Of a stretch of 5,378 bases of DNA, positions 1 to 5,378 are shown piece after piece. The stretch is from NCBI GenBank assembly GCA_016742255.1, contig JACVCB010000057.1:1-5378 (forward strand). Reading direction: 5' to 3'. The notes under the pieces were generated by a model. The model had not been told where the DNA came from and did no database searches. It was given only the letters and a program-made list of their open reading frames with translations. Numbering within the stretch: the first letter of the stretch is position 1; each line of letters begins with the position of its first letter. The stretch is from Leptospira sp. Lineage in GTDB: Bacteria; Spirochaetota; Leptospiria; Leptospirales; Leptospiraceae. A program made the translations under genes and the position numbers.

Positions 1-2531
1 ATTCATTATCTAAATATGTGTATACTTTGCATACATTCTTTTTACAATCAAATTGGACAAAACACCAAAGTTCTAATGTTGATCTAAATGATAATAATGC
101 TGTGGTGACAGAATTTGGAAAATCATTGTTAGCAAAAGAATTAGCAAAAGAATATGGGATTGATGAATCATTTGTGAGACAATCACTCGACGGAGTGTAT
201 GGAAAATACCAGAAGAAAAAATCGGAAGAAAAAGCGCAAAATACTGCTGTTCGACAAACGGTTATTAATTCAGCTTCTTTGGCTATCACCTTAGGTGCAA
301 GTGGAGTTTGGAGCAGTGCCAATTCAGCACTTACGAAAGTTGGAAAATTTGCAAATGTTTTGACAAAGGGAGTCATACCCGCAACGGCAAGAGTGGGGCA
401 AGTGGTCACTACGACAATCTTACAAACAGCAGCTGGTAGTCAGGAAGGGACGAAAGGTGCAGTTGCCGGATTTGCCAATGGTTCTTTGTTAGGTCTGACA
501 AATTCATTTGGAAAGTTCCAAACAGGTATTTTCAAAGGTATGATGCCTGGTGTTGGTGTCACATATTCGGAACAAAATGGATGGGGTGGAAGTGTTGGAA
601 TTGGTAATTCAATCAATAATGTAAGTTATTCGATAGCTGAAAAAGGAAATTCCTCCTTACAGTTTTCACAAGCAATCGCAAAAGGGCTACAATTTGCGAC
701 AGAGCTTACATCGAATCAAAGTTATAAAATTGGTCTCAATTATAACCCTTCAGGTGAAGGCCCAAGGAAAAATTGGAATTTTTCTTTGATGTATGATCTA
801 AAGGGATCGGGACTCAGTGGTAGTGTCGGATATACAGAGCCAAACTCAAAACTCGGAGTCATATCTAATATAGATCCAAATGGAATTTCGTATACTTCAA
901 CTTTACAGGGAGTCAGTATTGGAACCAATTCGAAAGATGGATTCCAACTTGAGGAATTTAACTTTGCCAATCAAAATATCAATATGGCGCAAGATACCAG
1001 TGATGTTACCGATCAAAATGGGAATGTGATTGAAAATGAAGGAGATAGTCCTCTCTCTGATATAGCAGGACAGATTGGGATGTTCGGCAGTTTATTGTTA
1101 GGTGGATTTGGAGCATTCAATTTACTTCGAAATAGAATGAGTGGAGGCAGTAGTTTCCTTCAAGTTGGATCTGATATGGGCAAAATGAAATTTGAAGCCA
1201 ATTCTGATCGTTCTATTTTTAGTCGTTTGACTGACCCGATCCAAAAGGGACTTTTTTGGTTTGGTGAATCTGTTAGTAGGTATGCTGATTCGTTCACTCC
1301 TGATCAGACTAAAGAGAATGTTAGAAATACAAAAGAACCATTATCGGCAAAAGAAACTGATCGTATTTCCAAATTAAAAACAAGTATCATTGATGATTAT
1401 CAGAAAGACTCGAGGTTAGATACAGAAAAAAAACTTTATGAATTGAAACAAGCTGGAGTGGATACCACTGAAATTGAAGCGAAAATCAAAGTAAAACGTG
1501 GTGGAAAAGATGTTCCCATGTCTAAGGCAGTGGAAAGGTCCCTTAATGAATACAAACGGTTACGCGAATCTCGTTCAGTTCGTCCCATAGGATCCGAGGT
1601 CGTGGAATACGTGAGTTCCAGTGATGCACTTTCGAAGGTAAACGCTACATTTGATCCAAAGAAGGAAACAATAGATGCTTATGTAAAACGTTTGGGGGAT
1701 GAAATCTCTAAATATTCAGAAGATGTCGACCTTTCTACGAATGAACTTGTATCCCTACATTGCGCTAATGTTGCCAAACTCCTTGGTGATAACCTCATTA
1801 GCAAAATAAAATACAAACAATCCCAATTAATTGATGGAAAAGAAGTTGCATCAGCTGTAAACACGGTAGATGAAAATGGATTTCGCAAAATTTCGGAGAC
1901 AGATTGTATCCGATACATAGGTGCCGTGTTATTTGGTGCGGGATTAACAGAGAAAGGGAATTTTGCCAATTTAAATTCAGATGTATACTTAACTCCCGAA
2001 GAAATGGAACGTATGGCTTCTGAATTTAAGGCTGGTTTTGTTCACAAAAATGGAGTGGAATACTTCCGACAAGCTGGTAGTTTTACGAAATTAGTTTCAG
2101 AAAGACTCACAACGGAAAGTGAATTGATAGCTCATAAGGCGAAAGGTGTCATCCCAGATCTAAAGGTTGGTACCATTGGAATCACGAGGAAAATGGAAAC
2201 AGTTGAAGGAACAAATCGAGATGCGATGAAATCAGATCATATCTATATCATCATCGGAAAAAAATTCAATCCTACCTTAGGAGTGACGGAATACCTGATC
2301 TCGGAATCAGCCGGGGGAAAAGGCGTACAAAATCGTTGGATTAGAGTAGAAACGAATAAAGAAATAAAAGATAAAATGAAAATTAAATTTAAAAATGCAA
2401 ATCTATCTGATAAAGAAATTGATGCTAGGATTTCTAATTTAAAGTTAACAAGCGAATATTCAGACTATTTATTTCGCTCAGAATATTATGAATTAAATCC
2501 ACAAACAAGAGTAAAAAATGATGAAGTTTAA
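1..2531 (+). CDS. Large Leptospira-type protein (TIGR04388-like), 5' end missing, with C-terminal NlpC/P60-like domain
   Basis: The reading frame is open to the left edge (first full codon at 3, reading SLSKYVYTLH), so this is the C-terminal ~842 residues of a longer protein; the GTG at 18 is probably an internal valine. Residues below count from that GTG. Residues 84-165 are rich in Ala, Gly, Ser and Thr. Residues 175-320 are Gly/Ser/Asn/Tyr-rich with alternating hydrophobics, suggesting many beta strands. Residues 348-370 form a hydrophobic, Gly-rich segment followed by RNR, a possible membrane segment. Residues 440-530 are charged and probably helical. Residues ~570-775 resemble NlpC/P60 (Cys630, His741), and a Lys-rich tail ends the protein. 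The style recalls the large paralogous Leptospira family TIGR04388, a recollection that was not tested. By architecture it may be an exported or surface protein with a toxin-like tip. The downstream lipoprotein gene overlaps it by 14 bp. GC falls sharply after ~2340. The reading frame is certain, the family moderately likely and the function unproven. Confidence 0.85.
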   Translation, partial: SLSKYVYTLHTFFLQSNWTKHQSSNVDLNDNNAVVTEFGKSLLAKELAKEYGIDESFVRQSLDGVYGKYQKKKSEEKAQNTAVRQTVINSASLAITLGASGVWSSANSALTKVGKFANVLTKGVIPATARVGQVVTTTILQTAAGSQEGTKGAVAGFANGSLLGLTNSFGKFQTGIFKGMMPGVGVTYSEQNGWGGSVGIGNSINNVSYSIAEKGNSSLQFSQAIAKGLQFATELTSNQSYKIGLNYNPSGEGPRKNWNFSLMYDLKGSGLSGSVGYTEPNSKLGVISNIDPNGISYTSTLQGVSIGTNSKDGFQLEEFNFANQNINMAQDTSDVTDQNGNVIENEGDSPLSDIAGQIGMFGSLLLGGFGAFNLLRNRMSGGSSFLQVGSDMGKMKFEANSDRSIFSRLTDPIQKGLFWFGESVSRYADSFTPDQTKENVRNTKEPLSAKETDRISKLKTSIIDDYQKDSRLDTEKKLYELKQAGVDTTEIEAKIKVKRGGKDVPMSKAVERSLNEYKRLRESRSVRPIGSEVVEYVSSSDALSKVNATFDPKKETIDAYVKRLGDEISKYSEDVDLSTNELVSLHCANVAKLLGDNLISKIKYKQSQLIDGKEVASAVNTVDENGFRKISETDCIRYIGAVLFGAGLTEKGNFANLNSDVYLTPEEMERMASEFKAGFVHKNGVEYFRQAGSFTKLVSERLTTESELIAHKAKGVIPDLKVGTIGITRKMETVEGTNRDAMKSDHIYIIIGKKFNPTLGVTEYLISESAGGKGVQNRWIRVETNKEIKDKMKIKFKNANLSDKEIDARISNLKLTSEYSDYLFRSEYYELNPQTRVKNDEV
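1725..2342 (+). other. Candidate NlpC/P60-like cysteine peptidase/amidase domain at the C-terminus of the large protein
   Basis: Seen in the sequence: ETDCIRYIGAVLFGAGL (residues 627-643, codon of Cys630 at 1905-1907) matches the NlpC/P60 pattern of Asp-Cys at the start of a hydrophobic helix that ends in a Gly. IPDLKVGTIGI (712-722) sits where these enzymes carry the 'L.pGDl' strand. DHIYIIIG (740-747, His741 codon at 2238-2240) matches the 'HVgIYiG' strand, and YLISESAGGKGV (759-770) resembles the strand carrying the third polar residue, here possibly Glu763. Known of the family: NlpC/P60 enzymes mostly cleave peptide bonds in peptidoglycan stems, and some serve as effectors in bacterial competition. 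Odd points: the Cys-His spacing is about 111 residues, longer than the roughly 50 usual, implying an insertion at about 650-705, and the usual Ser after the Cys is Ile. A second Cys (582) lies upstream in LHCANVAKLL. It could instead be another papain-like hydrolase. Confidence 0.5.
2507..2511 (+). promoter_or_regulatory. Weak ribosome binding site of the lipoprotein gene, inside the upstream coding region
   Basis: AAGAG lies 6 nt before the ATG at 2518 and 9 nt before the second in-frame ATG at 2521. Both starts are usable, so the protein has 215 or 214 residues. The site lies inside the end of the preceding gene, and with the 14-bp overlap this suggests coupled translation. No separate promoter could be pinned down in the AT-rich stretch before it. 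Confidence 0.4.
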
Positions 2532-3165
2532 GATTTTTATTTTTTTGATTATCACATTAAATTTTCAATGTAAAGAGAAAGGATTTAATCATAAGGAAGA
2601 AGAAGATCCTTTCTTCCTAAATTCTGATAGTGGCTGTATTATAAATACAGAAATTGAAAATGAATGTTTGAATAAGAAAGAAGAATTGAGCTGTTATCAA
2701 ATATTAAGTGAATTAAAAAATTCAAAACTGGAAAAAATTTTCTTTGGTAAAGTATGGATGGGAGAAGATCATCAAACACTATTTTACATTGTTGACTCTA
2801 AGGGGAATATTAAGATTTTTGAAGGTGGCCCAGATAAACTGCCAAACCAGAGAAAATTAGTGGGTCATGGCAGGTTTTATATCGAAGATAAAAAATGGTT
2901 TTATGAACAATCTTGCAATGATAATAATTGTGAAAGTGTTAATATACCTTTGGTTTATTTACATTGTTCTCTTTCAAAATCATCAAATAATCTTTACGTA
3001 TTAAATAATATAGAATTTGGGAACAGAAAGTTTATTGAAGATGATGTAATTGAAAAAGACGACAAATATAAGTTAATATCATTCACACAGGAACAACCTA
3101 TTAAAAATCAAGTTTTCAATGGTTTTATATCCACCAAAGTACCACCAATCCCAGAGAAACGTTGA
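2518..3165 (+). CDS. Small AT-rich lipoprotein, candidate immunity protein
   Basis: This 215-residue protein is not recognised as a known family. Its N-terminus is a short signal peptide: K3 and K5, a hydrophobic stretch F7-L14, then LNFQC (14-18). That fits the relaxed spirochaetal lipobox with lipidated Cys18. The mature part starts KEKGFNHKEEED, has six further cysteines (40, 50, 59, 133, 138, 150) that could form disulfides after export, and has no membrane segment. Acidic residues slightly outnumber basic ones (32 against 27 by hand count). Residues 76-130 alternate hydrophobic and polar and may form beta strands. The gene overlaps the end of the large upstream gene by 14 bp and has about 28% GC, well below the ~40% of its neighbours. 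Position, export signal and composition fit a cognate immunity lipoprotein for the upstream NlpC/P60-like tip, but an ordinary orphan lipoprotein is possible. Coding status and lipidation are well supported; the role is speculative. Confidence 0.8.
   Translation: MMKFKIFIFLIITLNFQCKEKGFNHKEEEDPFFLNSDSGCIINTEIENECLNKKEELSCYQILSELKNSKLEKIFFGKVWMGEDHQTLFYIVDSKGNIKIFEGGPDKLPNQRKLVGHGRFYIEDKKWFYEQSCNDNNCESVNIPLVYLHCSLSKSSNNLYVLNNIEFGNRKFIEDDVIEKDDKYKLISFTQEQPIKNQVFNGFISTKVPPIPEKR
2594..2650. repeat. Two short inverted repeats inside the start of the lipoprotein gene
   Basis: AGGAAGAA (2594-2601) and TTCTTCCT (2611-2618) form perfect 8-base arms around a 9-base loop. CTGTATT (2634-2640) and AATACAG (2644-2650) form perfect 7-base arms around 3 bases. 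Both lie just after the signal peptide codons and would form adjacent hairpins in the mRNA. In DNA this AT-rich and purine-skewed, such short repeats can occur by chance, and no known operator was recognised. Confidence 0.3.
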
Positions 3166-3168
3166 TCC

Positions 3169-5025
3169 TCAAACTTTCCAGACATACACGAAGTCTGTAC
3201 GATTGGCCCAGGGAAGGGGGAATTCCACTTTCTTTAGTTTGATTTCACCTTGGCGAAGGTAGTCCCTAATGTCTTTGTCCCTGAAAATAGTTTCGCTGAA
3301 GGATATTTCTCCAGAATTTGCAACTGACTGCAGTTTTGCGGTGTAGTTAACCGTATTTCCGAAATAATCTATATTGCTATTTAAATTTACTGCAAAACAA
3401 TTCCCAGTATGAATGGAAATCCGAATGCGAACAGGAGTATGTTTGTTTTCTGGATGAAACCATTCTTGCATCTCCTTCGCTGCTTTTAATGCTTGGAGAG
3501 GCGATGAAAAACTTGCCATCACTGCATCACCAATGGTTTTAACAACTACACCTCTGAAATTTTGAATGATTTGATTGGTTTTGATAAAATGTTCTCGAAC
3601 TTGCAAAAATGCACCGTGATCTCCTTCGGTTTCATAGAACTTAGTAGAACCAACGATATCGGTAAACAGGATGGTTTTAATTCCGATGTCTAATTGTAAA
3701 TTGGTGGCAATTGCTTCTTCTGAAAATAAATCACGAAATTCTTGGTAATCAAATATCTCGGTTGGACGTAAACTAAATTGGTCTTCACTTCTTTCTTCAA
3801 GGACGATAGTAACATCATGTTCGGATTCATTTTCAAACACTAAGTTTGGTTTCGGACTAACTTTGATTTCCTCTTCGTTTGTTTCTGGCAACCATAGAAT
3901 ATCTGTTTGTTGGTAGGATTGTTTGGAATCTACTAACCTGTATTTTTTTTCTCCTTTTTTACGTAATCGGTACACACCGGAACCAATGAGTAGATTGGAA
4001 GAAAATGATTTCCTCGCTCCAATTCTTTTAGTCAGTAAAATATGTTGTTTGGTTGCAGGTTCTGCAGCACAATAAATTTGTTTTTCTACGATACGAACAC
4101 TTGGATGGATATGAAAGGTAACTTCAATTGAGTTGACACCAGTTGTATCAAAATCAATCTCACAAACGTCACATTGGTCTTTTGCTGGCATATCACCCAA
4201 TTTTGTGAGAGAAGTTCTAACACCTCTGCAATGTGGACATACAATATCCCAACTTAAAGTAAAAATACCGAGTCTGCATCCTTGTAAAAATAAATAAAGG
4301 ACTTCGTCTGGATCGAGGTCTAGGATACGACAAACTTGTTTGATCCGGATTCGATCTAAATCATTATCAGATGATAATTTGATCCATTCGAATACTTTAG
4401 AGATTGTATCTTTCGAAATTCCCTTTTGGATTAAGATAGGAATTTGTTTTTCTAATTTTTCGGGGTGAATCCATTGGGCATCAGGAATGAACGTTTTTTC
4501 CATCGATGAGTTCAAATTGAATTTTGGCTTTCCACGTTTGATTTCAGTTTCTAGTTGTTGGAATCCATTTTGGAAGGATTCCTTAAGTCTTGGTAAAGCA
4601 ATGTTTAAGATCTTTCGAGTGAAAAAATTTCTAGGTATCGCGCCTAAGTATACGTAAACTTTCGAGCGAGACTCACCTAACGGTTCTACAATGATTTTGG
4701 TTCGAATGTAATGCGCAAATCCTCGTGAATAAATTCTAGCATTTCCTAATTCTTTTAGGTATTCCCATTCCCAAGGAACTTCTTCCCATTCGAGATGAAA
4801 ACCAGCTTGTTTCGTTTTCCCTATGAGTTTACCATCCTTTTCTACATATTGAAATTTTGGGAGACCGATCCGTTTGTTAAAAGAAGAGGTATCAATGAGA
4901 TATGGCCAAATTTCTTCTCTCGTCACCGACAAATCAAATTCCCAGAGACAATCAATCGGTTTCCCTTTTGATTTCCACGAATCTTCCCATGTGTATTTTT
5001 GAAGGATGGTATTTAAATCAATCAT
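3169..5025 (-). CDS. Class III adenylate cyclase-like protein with SRPBCC (START-like) and DUF5939/zinc-ribbon domains
   Basis: This 618-residue protein has no signal peptide or membrane segment and is probably cytoplasmic. Residues ~25-165 resemble an SRPBCC/polyketide-cyclase lipid-binding fold (DLSVTREEIWPYLIDTSSFN). Residues ~180-425 match DUF5939: a helical section, a zinc ribbon (Cys263, Cys266, Cys285, Cys288), the strand VTFHIHPSVR, then FDYQEFRDLFS leading into the catalytic domain (446-612). Class III cyclases convert ATP to cAMP (or GTP to cGMP) with two metal ions. The metal ligands are Asp456 (FTDIVGST) and Asp500 (KTIGD). Lys496 and Asp553 (IDYFGNTVN) match the adenine-selecting pair, favouring ATP. 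Asn560 matches the transition-state Asn, but the expected Arg four residues later is Lys564, so activity may be altered. The ATG is fixed by an ATGA overlap with the gene before it and by TTAGG at 5031-5035, 5 nt upstream. The annotation is secure at family level; the effector bound by the N-terminal domain is unknown. Confidence 0.93.
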   Translation of the reverse strand: MIDLNTILQKYTWEDSWKSKGKPIDCLWEFDLSVTREEIWPYLIDTSSFNKRIGLPKFQYVEKDGKLIGKTKQAGFHLEWEEVPWEWEYLKELGNARIYSRGFAHYIRTKIIVEPLGESRSKVYVYLGAIPRNFFTRKILNIALPRLKESFQNGFQQLETEIKRGKPKFNLNSSMEKTFIPDAQWIHPEKLEKQIPILIQKGISKDTISKVFEWIKLSSDNDLDRIRIKQVCRILDLDPDEVLYLFLQGCRLGIFTLSWDIVCPHCRGVRTSLTKLGDMPAKDQCDVCEIDFDTTGVNSIEVTFHIHPSVRIVEKQIYCAAEPATKQHILLTKRIGARKSFSSNLLIGSGVYRLRKKGEKKYRLVDSKQSYQQTDILWLPETNEEEIKVSPKPNLVFENESEHDVTIVLEERSEDQFSLRPTEIFDYQEFRDLFSEEAIATNLQLDIGIKTILFTDIVGSTKFYETEGDHGAFLQVREHFIKTNQIIQNFRGVVVKTIGDAVMASFSSPLQALKAAKEMQEWFHPENKHTPVRIRISIHTGNCFAVNLNSNIDYFGNTVNYTAKLQSVANSGEISFSETIFRDKDIRDYLRQGEIKLKKVEFPLPWANRTDFVYVWKV

Positions 5026-5035
5026 AATGGCCTAA
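5022..5035 (-). promoter_or_regulatory. ATGA stop-start overlap with Shine-Dalgarno site coupling the hydrolase and cyclase genes
   Basis: On the minus strand the cyclase ATG (5025-5023) shares bases with the hydrolase TGA stop (5024-5022). TTAGG at 5035-5031 precedes the ATG by 5 nt, inside the hydrolase coding region. This is a typical reinitiation arrangement, so the two proteins are probably made from one transcript. No promoter for the cyclase alone was seen. Confidence 0.7.
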
Positions 5036-5378
5036 CAATAACCGAGGATTTCCCTCCATTTCCTTTGACTGTTAATTCTCCATTTGTTTCGGAAATTTTT
5101 TCCGCATTGGAAAGTACAAGGTGTACGCCATTTGGGTAAACGAATCTAGGTATTTTGATCAAAGTTGGATTTTTTAAGGAAACATCTGAATCCCATTCTA
5201 AAATGAATTCTCTTGCATCTAAATTGTATTCCATCTTGGTTGGAGTCCCTTGGATTCTTGCGGCATAAGGTCGACAAAATCCTTCGATGGCCCTTCCACC
5301 TCCACCATAGACATCTGGGTCTGAGCCAGGGATGATCTGATCCAGAGAGAATATACTTAGATCTTCTTGGTTCCAACC
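5022..5378 (-). CDS. C-terminal part of a glycoside hydrolase family 5 / endoglycoceramidase-like protein
   Basis: The frame is open from the right edge to the TGA at 5022-5024, giving the last 118 residues of a gene whose start and catalytic core lie outside the window. An internal ATG at 5232-5234 is not the start, because coding similarity continues upstream of it. Readable motifs are GWNQEDLSIF at the edge, CRPYAARIQGTPTKMEYNLD, then REFILEW and a strand-rich tail. This resembles the end of GH5 endoglycoceramidase-type enzymes, where the barrel is followed by an 'RPYp.avaGtp' linker and a C-terminal beta-sandwich. Such enzymes release the glycan from glycosphingolipids or related glycolipids. 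The catalytic glutamates cannot be seen here. It overlaps the cyclase gene by 4 bp and is probably co-transcribed with it. Another GH5 subfamily is possible; substrate and location are unknown. Confidence 0.7.
   Translation of the reverse strand, partial: GWNQEDLSIFSLDQIIPGSDPDVYGGGGRAIEGFCRPYAARIQGTPTKMEYNLDAREFILEWDSDVSLKNPTLIKIPRFVYPNGVHLVLSNAEKISETNGELTVKGNGGKSSVIVRPL

Noticed and set aside
18..20. GTG as the start codon of the large protein
   Set aside because: The frame is open to the window edge without a stop, no convincing ribosome binding site precedes the GTG, and the protein reads on naturally upstream; it is a truncated gene, not one starting here.
740..970. Minus-strand open frame opposite the large gene
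   Set aside because: It is antisense to well-supported coding sequence, with no ribosome binding site or recognisable domain.
1679..1969. Minus-strand open frame opposite the NlpC/P60-like domain
   Set aside because: It is antisense to a coherent coding domain and has no motif or start signal of its own.
2540..2546. Run of seven T in the signal peptide codons as a phase-variation switch
   Set aside because: Seven bases is short for a contingency tract and the run is explained by Phe/Leu/Ile codons in AT-rich DNA.
2634..2650. CTGTATTATAAATACAG as a LexA/SOS box
   Set aside because: The CTG-to-CAG spacing is 11, not the 10 of the enterobacterial box, it lies inside a coding region, and such palindromes are expected by chance in AT-rich DNA.
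5022..5234. A separate 70-residue gene starting at the ATG at 5232-5234
   Set aside because: The same frame continues upstream without a stop to the edge and contains GH5-like motifs (RPYAARIQGTP), so this ATG is an internal methionine.
5146..5376. Minus-strand open frame rich in Arg and Trp
   Set aside because: It lies in another frame of the glycoside hydrolase end, has a biased composition and shows no recognisable motif.
1..5378. tRNA, rRNA, CRISPR array, insertion sequence or attachment site
   Set aside because: The window is almost fully covered by four coding frames; no cloverleaf, regularly spaced repeats, transposase motifs or long direct or terminal inverted repeats were seen.

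Overview
The window looks like a piece of a Leptospira chromosome, probably a saprophytic or low-virulence clade species. The evidence is the resemblance of the long left-hand protein to a Leptospira-specific family of very large proteins (TIGR04388, recalled from memory), a spirochaete-style lipoprotein signal, an SRPBCC/DUF5939/class III cyclase architecture, and roughly 40% GC in the backbone genes. The genus is an inference; no rRNA or other phylogenetic marker is present.

Layout: there are four genes in two convergent pairs, with almost no non-coding DNA. On the plus strand, positions 1-2531 hold the 3' part of a very large protein gene whose start lies outside the window. Its C-terminal ~200 residues carry a cysteine-histidine arrangement resembling NlpC/P60 peptidases. 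Overlapping it by 14 bp is a 215-residue lipoprotein gene (2518-3165), strikingly AT-rich at about 28% GC by hand count. On the minus strand, read right to left, the C-terminal end of a glycoside hydrolase family 5 / endoglycoceramidase-like gene (5022-5378, cut by the window edge) overlaps by 4 bp (ATGA) a 618-residue cyclase (3169-5025). The cyclase has an N-terminal SRPBCC (START-like) domain, a DUF5939-type middle with a zinc ribbon, and a class III nucleotide cyclase domain. The two convergent pairs end only 3 bp apart.

How the genes may work together: the left pair fits a polymorphic toxin plus immunity arrangement. That would be a long exported body, a variable-looking catalytic tip of peptidoglycan-hydrolase fold, and a tightly linked exported lipoprotein that could protect the periplasm. 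Base composition drops abruptly (about 52% to 17% GC in adjacent 60-base blocks) near position 2340, just after the predicted catalytic core, so the tail and lipoprotein gene may be a swapped cassette. The right pair is translationally coupled and suggests a glycolipid-cleaving enzyme linked to a lipid-sensing cAMP-producing cyclase. Both functional pairings are hypotheses. The domain assignments rest on motifs read by eye, without database searches.
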